Notes under the pieces: model-generated
The model's input: the letters and a program-made list of their open reading frames with translations, nothing else
Told to the model about the DNA's origin: nothing
Databases searched by the model: none
In this document: positions 7,554 through 14,814 of the stretch, in pieces
Layout: each line of letters begins with the position of its first letter
How positions within the stretch are numbered: position 1 is the first letter of the stretch
Position numbers and translations under genes: made by a program
Assembly (NCBI GenBank): GCA_002683115.1
Contig: NYSP01000039.1
Span: 1-14,814 of the forward strand
Direction of reading: 5' to 3'
Length of the DNA: 14,814 nucleotides
Source: Gammaproteobacteria bacterium
GTDB lineage: Bacteria > Pseudomonadota > Gammaproteobacteria > SAR86 > TMED112

Positions 7554-8175
7554 CTTTATCTCCTCTATAAATCCAAACTTTTACACCAAGTATCCCGTAA
7601 GTTGTCAAAGCCTCACTTGTTGCATAATCAATGTCTGCTTTCAATGTATGTAGTGGAACCCTTCCTTCTCTGTACCATTCCGATCTTGCAATTTCAGCAC
7701 CATTTAAACGACCAGACACCTCTATTCGAATTCCTTTTGCTCCTTGTCTCATTGTATTTTGAACTGCTCTCTTCATAGCTTTTCTAAACATAATTCTTTT
7801 TTCTAATTGCTGAGTCACAGAACTAGCAACCAATTGTGCATCTAAATCTGGCTGTTTTACCTCAACAACATTGAGTTTTACATCTTGGTTGATAATTTTT
7901 TTCAATTCTTTCTTAATCTTTTCTATCTCTTCGCCTTTTTTTCCAATAACAACACCTGGACGTGAAGTTTTGATATCAACAATAACCTCTTCCATGGTTC
8001 TTTTGATTATTACTGCACTGATTGGTGCCTGAGGAAGAATTTGCTTCACTCTATCTCTGACTTTAATATCTTCAGCCACTAGTTTTGAATAATCTTTGGA
8101 TTTCGCAAACCAAATTGAGTCATGATCTCTAGATGTTCCTAATCTAAAACCTACTGGATTAACTTTCTGACCCAT
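7540..8175 (-). CDS. rpsC: 30S ribosomal protein S3
   Basis: S3 forms part of the mRNA entry tunnel and ribosomal helicase in the 30S head. Its 211 residues include [13 protein letters not shown] at the start, a type II KH domain with [11 protein letters not shown] (GKKGE at 78-82), and the C-terminal domain with [20 protein letters not shown] and [20 protein letters not shown]. It ends soon after [10 protein letters not shown], lacking the ~20-residue basic tail of E. coli S3 (233 residues); length in that tail varies among bacteria. The ATG lies inside rplV with a 17-bp overlap, the longest here, and is preceded by a strong AGGAGGA five bases away. Confidence 0.98.
   Translation of the reverse strand: MGQKVNPVGFRLGTSRDHDSIWFAKSKDYSKLVAEDIKVRDRVKQILPQAPISAVIIKRTMEEVIVDIKTSRPGVVIGKKGEEIEKIKKELKKIINQDVKLNVVEVKQPDLDAQLVASSVTQQLEKRIMFRKAMKRAVQNTMRQGAKGIRIEVSGRLNGAEIARSEWYREGRVPLHTLKADIDYATSEALTTYGILGVKVWIYRGDKGAST
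7554..7565 (-). promoter_or_regulatory. Ribosome binding site deciding the rplP GTG start
   Basis: GAGGAG (minus strand, 7565-7560), six bases before GTG 7553-7551, lies in the 3' end of rpsC. It fixes the rplP start at the codon that yields the conserved MLQPK N-terminus. Confidence 0.8.
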
Positions 8176-8521
8176 TAGATTCCTCCTGTTTTTTTTCTGT
8201 TAGTTTTATCTCGATATGACAGAAAGGTTTCTTTATTCTGTCGGCTCTTCCTCTTGCTCTGATTTTGATTCTTTTCATGACAAGACCTTTATTAACTATG
8301 ATTGATTTAATCTTTAGATTATCAATATCTGTATTTTCATTGGCTTCAGCATTTGAAATAGCTGAATCAATTAATTTTTTAATAAGCTTTGCGCCTTTCT
8401 GTTTGGAAAAGCTTAAGACATCCAATGCTTTTTCAACGTCTAATCCTCTGACTTGATCTGCAACAAGGCAAGCTTTTTGTGGTGAAAGTCTTGCTCCTTT
8501 TAAATATGCTCTAACTTCCAT
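8159..8521 (-). CDS. rplV: 50S ribosomal protein L22
   Basis: L22 lines the peptide exit tunnel with a long beta hairpin; in E. coli, changes in that loop give macrolide resistance. The 120-residue protein (110 in E. coli) has the N-terminal [20 protein letters not shown] and the hairpin tip KRIKIRARGRADRIKK. The C-terminus continues past the usual end with a hydrophilic stretch, [12 protein letters not shown], accounting for the ten extra residues. That extension is also the part overlapping rpsC. The ATG shares one base with the rpsS stop. Confidence 0.97.
   Translation of the reverse strand: MEVRAYLKGARLSPQKACLVADQVRGLDVEKALDVLSFSKQKGAKLIKKLIDSAISNAEANENTDIDNLKIKSIIVNKGLVMKRIKIRARGRADRIKKPFCHIEIKLTEKKQEESNGSES
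8176..8187 (-). promoter_or_regulatory. Strong ribosome binding site for rpsC inside rplV
   Basis: AGGAGGA (8187-8181) sits five bases before the rpsC ATG at 8175, within rplV codons. It supports the 17-bp overlap of the two genes. Confidence 0.75.
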
Positions 8522-8796
8522 TATGCTTTTACCTTCCTGTCACCTGAATGCATTTTAAATGTTCTAGTAATAGAAAATTCACCGAGCTTTTGTCCGACCA
8601 TATCCTCTTTTATAAATACTGGAATATGTTGTCTGCCATTGTGAACAGCTATTGTTAAGCCAACCATATCTGGTGTAATCATTGAACTTCTTGACCAAGT
8701 TTTAATTGGCTTTCTATCGTTGGTTTCTTTTGCTTTCTGAACTTTCTTTTCAAGTGAAAAGTCTACAAAAGGCCCTTTTTTGCTTGATCTAGCCAT
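8521..8796 (-). CDS. rpsS: 30S ribosomal protein S19
   Basis: S19 forms a complex with S13 in the 30S head that contacts A- and P-site tRNAs. The 91-residue protein (92 in E. coli) begins [19 protein letters not shown], includes [25 protein letters not shown] split over its middle, and ends with [20 protein letters not shown], the standard C-terminus. It overlaps rplB and rplV by one base each as TAATG. No anomaly seen. Confidence 0.98.
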   Translation of the reverse strand: MARSSKKGPFVDFSLEKKVQKAKETNDRKPIKTWSRSSMITPDMVGLTIAVHNGRQHIPVFIKEDMVGQKLGEFSITRTFKMHSGDRKVKA

Positions 8797-9617
8797 TATT
8801 TATATCTCCTCTTCACTATAAGTTTGTCACTTGCTTTAGGCTTTCTTGTTCTGTACCCTTTTGTAGGCATACCCCATGGTGTAACTGGATTTCTTCCACC
8901 TGAAGTTTTACCTTCTCCACCACCGTGAGGATGGTCAACAGGATTCATTGCTACACCTCTCACTGTTGGTCTTACACCCCTCCATCTTTTTGCTCCTGCT
9001 TTTCCTAAAGATTTAAGGTTATGTTGTTGATTTGAAATTACACCTACTGTTGCTCTACATGTGAGAAGAATTTTTCTCATTTCTCCAGAACTTAATCTCA
9101 ATGTTGCATACTTACCTTCTTTTGCTACTAGCCTTGCGGTTGTACCAGCTGATCTAATTAATTGAGCACCTTTGCCAGGTCTCATTTCAACACAATGCAC
9201 TTCTGTACCCTGTGGTATTTCCGATAATGGTAAGCAGTTTCCTGGTTTTATTGGGGCCTTATCACCTGATAGTACTTTTGTTTTTTCTTTAAGGCCTTTT
9301 GGAGCAATGATATAAGCTTTCTCACCATCTTTATATTCAATTAATGCTATATTTGCTGATCTATTAGGATCATATTCAACCCTGAGAACTGTTCCTTCTA
9401 CATCAAACTTATTTCTCTTGAAGTCAATTATTCTATATAGTCTTTTATGGCCACCACCCTTATGGCGAACTGTAATATGTCCATTATTATTCCTGCCAGA
9501 AATTCTTTTCTTAGACTCAACTAAAGTTTTTTCAGGTCTTCCTTTATGAAGATCTTCTTTAATTAATACTCTAAATCTTCTTCCAGGAGATGTAGGTTTT
9601 GCTTTAATAATTGCCAT
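8796..9617 (-). CDS. rplB: 50S ribosomal protein L2
   Basis: L2 is a core 50S protein needed for subunit association and peptidyl transferase activity. The 273 residues match the E. coli length. Visible blocks are the N-terminal [29 protein letters not shown], the OB-like beta domain with [14 protein letters not shown], and the conserved C-terminal [20 protein letters not shown] with His229 and His231 near the peptidyl transferase center. It ends [16 protein letters not shown]. Start and stop overlap the neighbours by one base each. Confidence 0.99.
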   Translation of the reverse strand: MAIIKAKPTSPGRRFRVLIKEDLHKGRPEKTLVESKKRISGRNNNGHITVRHKGGGHKRLYRIIDFKRNKFDVEGTVLRVEYDPNRSANIALIEYKDGEKAYIIAPKGLKEKTKVLSGDKAPIKPGNCLPLSEIPQGTEVHCVEMRPGKGAQLIRSAGTTARLVAKEGKYATLRLSSGEMRKILLTCRATVGVISNQQHNLKSLGKAGAKRWRGVRPTVRGVAMNPVDHPHGGGEGKTSGGRNPVTPWGMPTKGYRTRKPKASDKLIVKRRYK

Positions 9618-9916
9618 TATTTGAAAGGGTTCTCCAGGTTAATTTCTTTTCCTTCAGCAAGCTTTACGTAAGCTTTCTTATATGTACTTGTTTTGTATTT
9701 CCCGAATCTTGTTCTTTTGTTTTTAAATTTTGTATTTAAAACTCTTACTGATTCTACTTTTACACCGAAAATTTCCTCTATGGAGACCTTGATCTGTGTT
9801 TTTGTAGACTCTTTAGCAACTTTAAAAACGTATGTATTCGAAGTGCTTTTTTCAATTGCTGCCTTTTCACTTATGACAGGGCTCTTAATGGTAGTGTATG
9901 TTTTTTCATTTAACAT
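9617..9916 (-). CDS. rplW: 50S ribosomal protein L23
   Basis: L23 lies at the peptide tunnel exit and is the docking site for trigger factor and SRP. The 99-residue protein (100 in E. coli) includes [40 protein letters not shown] and a basic loop [13 protein letters not shown]. The start ATG (9914-9916) lies inside rplD with an 11-bp overlap and is served by a strong AAGGAGG six bases upstream. The stop overlaps the rplB start by one base. Confidence 0.97.
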   Translation of the reverse strand: MLNEKTYTTIKSPVISEKAAIEKSTSNTYVFKVAKESTKTQIKVSIEEIFGVKVESVRVLNTKFKNKRTRFGKYKTSTYKKAYVKLAEGKEINLENPFK

Positions 9917-10517
9917 TTAGAACCTCCTTAAGTATTGGAACAGCCGAATGGGTAAGAAGTATATGTTTGGCCTTCATCAAGTCGTACGGATTAATATCTC
10001 TAGCATCTAAAAAGCTAAAGTTTTTCAGATTTCTAATAGCTAACATTGTGTTTTGATCGAGTTCAGAAGCTATCAAAAGTGCTGATTCCTTACCAGTTTT
10101 CTTAAAATATTCGCTTGCTATCTTTGTTTTTGGTTCCTTGAAGCTTACATCTTCAACAAGGTCTAATCTTTTCTCAGATTTAAACTTAGAAAGAATAGAA
10201 GCAAGTGCTTTTTTTGCCATCTTTCTATTTATTTTTTTGGAATAATTCTTAGTGTTAGCGAACGTGACTCCGCCTCCTACCCATAATGGACTTCTAATAG
10301 TTCCTGCTCTGGCTCTACCTGTCCCTTTTTGTCTAAAAGGCTTTTTACCACCACCTCTTACATCGGATCTATTTTTGAGAAGAACAGACCCTTGTCTTTC
10401 ATTTGACATATAGCTTGTTAACGCTTGATGGACAAGAGAAGCGTTAAAATCAACTGAGAAAACTTCGCTAGGAAGTCTTGGAGTAGTTGTTTTTTTTGCA
10501 GCTTTTGTCTCAGCCAT
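9906..10517 (-). CDS. rplD: 50S ribosomal protein L4
   Basis: L4 contributes an extended loop to the exit tunnel and, in E. coli, regulates the S10 operon by attenuation and translational control through the rpsJ leader. The 203-residue protein (201 in E. coli) shows the tunnel-loop region VRGGGKKPFRQKGTGRARAG followed by SPLWVGGGVTF, and the C-terminal Rossmann-like part ending IRNLKNFSFLDARDINPYDL and beyond. The N-terminus has an extra lysine-rich stretch (TKAAKKTTTPRL). The E. coli-type target cannot be present here because the rpsJ leader is only about 20 nt. Confidence 0.98.
   Translation of the reverse strand: MAETKAAKKTTTPRLPSEVFSVDFNASLVHQALTSYMSNERQGSVLLKNRSDVRGGGKKPFRQKGTGRARAGTIRSPLWVGGGVTFANTKNYSKKINRKMAKKALASILSKFKSEKRLDLVEDVSFKEPKTKIASEYFKKTGKESALLIASELDQNTMLAIRNLKNFSFLDARDINPYDLMKAKHILLTHSAVPILKEVLNVK
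9917..9929 (-). promoter_or_regulatory. Strong ribosome binding site for rplW inside rplD
   Basis: AAGGAGG (9929-9923) is six bases before the rplW ATG at 9916 and lies in the final codons of rplD. It confirms the start and the 11-bp overlap. Confidence 0.75.
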
Positions 10518-11404
10518 TATTCTTTTCCTTCCTCTTCTTCATCTTTTGTCTCTTCAGTTTCTGTATCTTCAGTCTTTGCTTCTTCTTCGACAGTTTCCTC
10601 GACAGCAGCATCTTCTGCTGGAGCTTCTTCAACTGTTGCACCCTCATCAGCCGCATCTTCTACTGGAGCTTCTTCAACTGCTGCAACCTCAACAGCCGCA
10701 TCTTCTGCTGGAGCTTCTTGAGCTGCTGTTTCTTCTACCGGAGCTTCTTCAACAGGTGCTTCCAATGTAAGTTTCTCATCACCCTTGATTGATGGTGTAA
10801 TTTTTAAGAATGAACCAATTGAACCGGGGACTGCTCCTTTAACTAAAAGTACGTTATCTTCAAGGTCGATTTTCTCGATTTCAAGATTCTGAACTGTAGT
10901 ATTCTTGTCTCCCATGTGTCCTGCCATTTTTTTCCCTTTGAAGACCCTTCCAGGAAATTGACACTGTCCTATAGAGCCTGGTGCTCTGTGGGCAAGTGAA
11001 TTACCGTGAGTTGCGTCTTGAGTTTTAAAATTATGTCTTTTCACAACTCCCGCAAATCCTTTTCCTTTCGAAACACCTGAAACATCTACTTTTTTTGCTC
11101 CTGAAAAAGGATGTAACGTTATTTCTTTTGCATCTTGCAGAAAATTGAATTCCTCTTCAGAAAGATTGAATTCTGTTAAGTACCCATTTTTTGCTTCATT
11201 GTCCTTGAACTTCTTTTCTAAACTCTTAGAAACATTTTTCTTTGATCCATAACTGATTTGTACAGCATAATATCCATCTTTCTCTGGTGTTTTTCTCTGC
11301 ACAATCTTGCTTTCAGATATTTCAATGACTGTAACTGGCACTGAAGTCCCATTGTCTTTAAAGACACGCGTCATCCCAATTTTTGTACCAATTACTCCAA
11401 GCAT
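10517..11404 (-). CDS. rplC: 50S ribosomal protein L3 with acidic repeat tail
   Basis: L3 is one of the first 50S assembly proteins and reaches close to the peptidyl transferase center. Residues 1-207 form a normal L3 (209 in E. coli): MLGVIGTKIGMTRVF, KGKGFAGVVKRHNFKTQDAT, HGNSLAHRAPGSIGQ and VFKGKKMAGHMG are all present. Residues 208-295 are an added tail of 88 residues with 37 acidic and only 4 basic residues. It is dominated by Ala, Pro, Val and Thr between the acids and built in a five-residue register (APVEE, APAED, AAVEE, TVEEE and similar). The tail is in frame, ends at TAA 10517-10519 and overlaps the rplD start by one base. Its function is unknown. Low-complexity acidic composition suggests a disordered extension; no catalytic motif is visible. 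Confidence 0.97.
   Translation of the reverse strand: MLGVIGTKIGMTRVFKDNGTSVPVTVIEISESKIVQRKTPEKDGYYAVQISYGSKKNVSKSLEKKFKDNEAKNGYLTEFNLSEEEFNFLQDAKEITLHPFSGAKKVDVSGVSKGKGFAGVVKRHNFKTQDATHGNSLAHRAPGSIGQCQFPGRVFKGKKMAGHMGDKNTTVQNLEIEKIDLEDNVLLVKGAVPGSIGSFLKITPSIKGDEKLTLEAPVEEAPVEETAAQEAPAEDAAVEVAAVEEAPVEDAADEGATVEEAPAEDAAVEETVEEEAKTEDTETEETKDEEEEGKE
10608..10742 (-). repeat. 45-bp tandem repeats inside the rplC tail
   Basis: Three consecutive 45-bp units (10608-10652, 10653-10697, 10698-10742) encode 15 residues each within the L3 tail. Units 1 and 2 differ at only 4 of 45 positions. Unit 3 matches the others well over its first 30 bases and diverges in the last 15. Each unit is itself three 15-bp subunits, which gives the pentapeptide register. 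The lengths are multiples of three, so gain or loss of a unit keeps the frame. The pattern indicates recent expansion by slippage or unequal recombination. Confidence 0.85.
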
Positions 11405-11405
11405 T

Positions 11406-11717
11406 TTAGTTAAGCGTTATTTTGACATCCACACCAGCAGCAATGTCTAGTCGCATTAATGCATCTACTGTTTGCTCTGTCGGGTTAATAATATCGAACA
11501 GTCTTTTATGTGTTCTTGTCTCGTATTGATCACGAGCATCTTTATCTTTATGTGGAGATATAAGGACTGTAAGCCTTTCTTTCTTAACAGGCAAAGGAAT
11601 CGGCCCAACAACTTTTGCGCCGGTTTTTGTGACTGTCTCAAGGATTTCTTTCGTTGATTTATCAACCAATTTATGATCGAAAGCCTTAAGTTTTATTCTA
11701 ATTTTTTGCTGTTCCAT
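11406..11717 (-). CDS. rpsJ: 30S ribosomal protein S10
   Basis: S10 is a late-assembling protein of the 30S head and also the NusE partner of NusB in transcription antitermination. The 103-residue protein equals the E. coli length and is close to it throughout: [57 protein letters not shown] and [20 protein letters not shown]. It is the first gene after the promoter in the fusA-rpsJ gap, with AAAAGGGG just before the ATG. The stop is one base before the rplC start. Confidence 0.98.
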   Translation of the reverse strand: MEQQKIRIKLKAFDHKLVDKSTKEILETVTKTGAKVVGPIPLPVKKERLTVLISPHKDKDARDQYETRTHKRLFDIINPTEQTVDALMRLDIAAGVDVKITLN

Positions 11718-11745
11718 AATCCCCTTTTAGATTAGAAAGACCACG

Positions 11746-11774
11746 ATTTTAAGGCTTTAAATAGGGAGTGTCAA
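11746..11774 (-). promoter_or_regulatory. Sigma70-type promoter before rpsJ
   Basis: On the minus strand TTGACA (11774-11769) is followed by a 17-bp spacer and TAAAAT (11751-11746), one mismatch from the sigma70 -10 consensus and a perfect -35. Transcription should begin near 11738-11740, leaving a leader of only about 20 nt before the rpsJ ATG at 11717. It lies in the 66-bp gap where tufA is found in many relatives. It is the only good promoter I see between fusA and the left end of the cluster, so it probably drives rpsJ through rpsD. Confidence 0.85.
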
Positions 11775-11783
11775 AGGATTTAT

Positions 11784-13871
11784 CTAATTCTTATTGATAA
11801 TTTCTTCAGTCAAATTTGAAGGAACTTCAAGGTATTTTTCAAACTCCATGGTATATGTAGCTCTTCCTTGTGTAGCAGACCTTAAATCTGTAGCATAACC
11901 AAACATTTCTGAGAGAGGGACAAGGGCTGTGATAGCCTTTCCTGAGGGGATATCCTCCATATTTTGAACTTGACCACGCCTTCTATTAAGATCTCCAACA
12001 ACATCACCCATATAGTCTTCAGGTGTAACAACTTCAACATCCATCATTGGCTCTAGTAGTATTGGTGATGCATTAGAAGCACCGTCCTTTGCTGCCATTG
12101 ATCCTGCAAGTTTAAAGGCCATCTCACTTGAGTCCACCTCATGATAAGAGCCGTCGTAAAGTGTAACTTTTACACCCTGAAGAGGATATCCAGCTACTAC
12201 GCCATTTTGTAATTGCTCTTTTACCCCTTTCTCAACAGCTGGAATGTACTCTTTAGGAATAGCACCACCTTTGATTTCGTCAACAAATTCAAATTCCTCT
12301 TCACTAGGCTCCATTCTCATAAGTACATGACCATATTGACCCTTACCACCTGATTGTTTTGCATATTTTTGTTCACATTCAACTGATTTAGTAATTGCTT
12401 CTCTGTAAGCCACTTGAGGTTTACCAACATTTGCTTCAACGCTGAACTCTCTTTTCATTCTTTCCACTAAAACTTCTAAATGCAGTTCTCCCATTCCTGA
12501 TATTATTGTTTGGCCTGATTCTTCATCTGAACTTACTCTAAAAGATGGATCTTCCTGAGCAAGCTTACCTAGTGCAATAGACATTTTTTCCTGATCAGGT
12601 TTTGATTTAGGTTCTACAGCAAGTGATATAACTGGTTCTGGAAATTCCATTCTTTCAAGAACAACAAGGTCTTTTGCATCTGATAATGTATCACCAGTCG
12701 TAACATTTTTTAGACCAATACATGCTGCAATATCACCTGCGCGCACTTCTTTTATCTCTTCCCTGTTATTCGAGTGCATTTGCACCATTCGGCCTATTCT
12801 TTCTTTATCGTCTTTGACAGTATTAATTACGCCATCACCTTGAGAAAGAACACCAGAATAAACTCTTACGAATGTAAGGTTTCCAACAAATGGATCTGTA
12901 GCGATTTTAAATGCTAACGCTGAAAATGGCTCCTCATCACTTGAGCTTCTGGAAGCGGGTTCTTCTGTCTTAGGATTTATTCCTTCTATAGCTTTTACTT
13001 CATCTGGTGCTGGAAGAAACTCGATCACAGCGTCAAGAACTGCTTGTACACCTTTGTTTTTAAAGGCTGAGCCACATAATGCTAATGTAATTTCGTTAGC
13101 TAAAACTCTTTGCCTAAGTCCTTGTTTTATATCTTCTTCATTCAAATCAGAAGTCTCAAGGTATTTTTCCATTAATTCTTCGTTAGCTTCAGCAGCAGCT
13201 TCAACAAGCTCTTCTCTTAGAGTTTCACATTTAGCTTGCAGGTCCTCTGGAATATCTGTGTATTCGAAGGTTGATCCTTTATCTGCTTCATTCCATGTGA
13301 TTGTTTTCATCTTGATAAGATCTATGACACCTTTGAAATCGTCTTCGGCACCAATGTTGTATTGAATTGGCACTACAGTTGCTCCGAGCCTATCTTTAAT
13401 TTGATCAACTACTCTTTCAAAGTCAGCTCCAGCTCTATCCATTTTATTAACAAAGACTATTCTAGGAACTTCATATCTATTAGCTTGTCTCCAAACTGTT
13501 TCTGATTGAGGCTGTACGCCAGAAGAACCGCAAAAAACTACAACAGCGCCATCTAGCACTCTAAGCGAACGCTCTACCTCAATAGTAAAGTCCACGTGTC
13601 CTGGAGTATCAATTATGTTAACTCTATGTTCTTCGAATTGTTGGTCCATTCCTTTCCAAAAGCATGTGGTAGCTGCTGATGTAATCGTAATTCCTCTTTC
13701 TTGTTCTTGTTCCATCCAGTCCATGACAGCGGCTCCGTCGTGAACTTCTCCAATCTTATGTGAAATACCTGTGTAGAAAAGCACTCTTTCAGTTGTGGTT
13801 GTTTTACCAGCGTCAACGTGAGCACATATACCAATGTTTCTATATCTATTTAAAGGTGTTTTTCTAGCCAT
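11784..13871 (-). CDS. fusA: Elongation factor G
   Basis: EF-G is the GTPase that drives translocation of tRNA and mRNA on the ribosome and, with RRF, ribosome recycling. The 695-residue protein (704 in E. coli) has all GTPase motifs: AHVDAGKT at 17-24, the switch [10 protein letters not shown] starting at 59, DTPGH at 88-92 and NKMD at 142-145. Downstream domains include the conserved [17 protein letters not shown] region and [14 protein letters not shown] of domain IV. The ATG is two bases after the rpsG stop with only a weak AGG upstream, suggesting coupling. Its 3' neighbour is rpsJ rather than tufA. Confidence 0.99.
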   Translation of the reverse strand: MARKTPLNRYRNIGICAHVDAGKTTTTERVLFYTGISHKIGEVHDGAAVMDWMEQEQERGITITSAATTCFWKGMDQQFEEHRVNIIDTPGHVDFTIEVERSLRVLDGAVVVFCGSSGVQPQSETVWRQANRYEVPRIVFVNKMDRAGADFERVVDQIKDRLGATVVPIQYNIGAEDDFKGVIDLIKMKTITWNEADKGSTFEYTDIPEDLQAKCETLREELVEAAAEANEELMEKYLETSDLNEEDIKQGLRQRVLANEITLALCGSAFKNKGVQAVLDAVIEFLPAPDEVKAIEGINPKTEEPASRSSSDEEPFSALAFKIATDPFVGNLTFVRVYSGVLSQGDGVINTVKDDKERIGRMVQMHSNNREEIKEVRAGDIAACIGLKNVTTGDTLSDAKDLVVLERMEFPEPVISLAVEPKSKPDQEKMSIALGKLAQEDPSFRVSSDEESGQTIISGMGELHLEVLVERMKREFSVEANVGKPQVAYREAITKSVECEQKYAKQSGGKGQYGHVLMRMEPSEEEFEFVDEIKGGAIPKEYIPAVEKGVKEQLQNGVVAGYPLQGVKVTLYDGSYHEVDSSEMAFKLAGSMAAKDGASNASPILLEPMMDVEVVTPEDYMGDVVGDLNRRRGQVQNMEDIPSGKAITALVPLSEMFGYATDLRSATQGRATYTMEFEKYLEVPSNLTEEIINKN

Positions 13872-13873
13872 AA

Positions 13874-14715
<842 letters not shown>

Positions 14716-14728
14716 TTTTAAAAACTGA

Positions 14729-14757
14729 ATAATAAAGTAGTGCTAATCATCGGTCAA
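14729..14757 (-). promoter_or_regulatory. Sigma70-type promoter before rpsL
   Basis: On the minus strand TTGACC (14757-14752) is followed by 17 bp and TATTAT (14734-14729); each hexamer has one mismatch from the sigma70 consensus. The -35 begins three bases after the stop of the upstream ORF. A start site about seven bases past the -10 would fall near 14722, leaving a leader of roughly 7 nt. It should drive rpsL-rpsG-fusA. No intrinsic terminator is visible between the upstream ORF and this promoter. Confidence 0.8.
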
Positions 14758-14760
14758 TCT

Positions 14761-14814
14761 TTACTCGAAGCTTTCTAATAATTCTTTTTTCAATGCTTCT
14801 TCAATATCTTGAAT
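14761..14814 (-). CDS. rpoC: C-terminal end of a protein, probably RNA polymerase beta' subunit (partial)
   Basis: A frame open at the right edge encodes 17 residues, IQDIEEALKKELLESFE, and stops at TAA 14761-14763. It has the acidic, helical look of RpoC C-termini. rpoBC lies directly upstream of rpsL in many bacteria, including Pseudomonas, and gene direction and spacing (45 bp to the rpsL ATG) agree. The identification rests mainly on context because 17 residues are too few for a firm family call. Confidence 0.5.
   Translation of the reverse strand: MQDIEEALKKELLESFE

Noticed and set aside
7540..7600. Possible truncation of S3 (211 against 233 residues)
   Set aside because: Only the variable basic tail is missing, the core is intact, and S3 tail length varies among bacteria.
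10487..10792. Plus-strand ORFs opposite the L3 tail, rich in Phe/Cys/Ser or Leu/Gln
   Set aside because: They are antisense shadows of the GAA/GCA-rich repeat in rplC, with no ribosome binding site or family resemblance.
13054..13365. 103-residue plus-strand ORF opposite fusA
   Set aside because: It is a shadow of EF-G codons; the sense strand carries conserved EF-G sequence throughout.

Overview
The window is almost entirely a compact ribosomal-protein supercluster on the minus strand. Read from the right edge leftwards, it holds the str genes rpsL-rpsG-fusA, then the S10 genes (rpsJ to rpsQ), the spc genes (rplN to rpmJ) and the start of the alpha genes (rpsM, rpsK, rpsD). AT-rich DNA (50% G+C only in the first ~145 bases, visibly much lower elsewhere) and the character of the proteins suggest a low-GC, streamlined gammaproteobacterium, possibly a marine SAR86-like lineage. 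The supporting features are a gammaproteobacterial-looking S10, a C-minus S14 beside a zinc-type L36, and L2, L16 and S12 close to E. coli. The lineage is an inference from protein character, not the result of a search.

Layout. 14761-14814 is the last 17 codons of an acidic protein that is probably RpoC. A sigma70-like promoter follows (TTGACC, 17 bp, TATTAT) and gives rpsL almost no leader. rpsL, rpsG and fusA are tightly packed. No tuf gene follows fusA. Instead, a 66-bp gap carries a near-consensus promoter (TTGACA, 17 bp, TAAAAT) in front of rpsJ. From rpsJ to rpsD (11717 down to 174) 26 genes run with no gap longer than 4 bp. Most neighbours overlap, often as TAATG or ATGA junctions and in places by 8-17 bp, so S10, spc and alpha look like one transcript. 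rpmJ (1422-1538) is a short real gene.

The genes supply 25 ribosomal proteins of the S10, spc and alpha groups, plus S12 and S7, the translocase EF-G and the protein channel SecY.

The left edge is abnormal. rpsD loses its conserved last ~35 codons at about position 180, and rpoA and rplQ, normally next, are absent. Beyond the break lies the 3' end of an unrelated plus-strand ORF (2-145) with about 50% G+C. This is either a chimeric join in the assembly or clone, or a real rearrangement.

Nothing here looks like a new defence, mobile or biosynthetic system. The most distinctive biological feature is an 88-residue acidic C-terminal tail on ribosomal protein L3, built from pentapeptides and partly from 45-bp tandem DNA repeats. 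Other notable points are the missing tufA, the very short leaders of rpsL and rpsJ, which leave no room for the E. coli-type S10 leader or the S7 control site, and the TTG start of secY. No gene-free stretch exceeds 300 bases.
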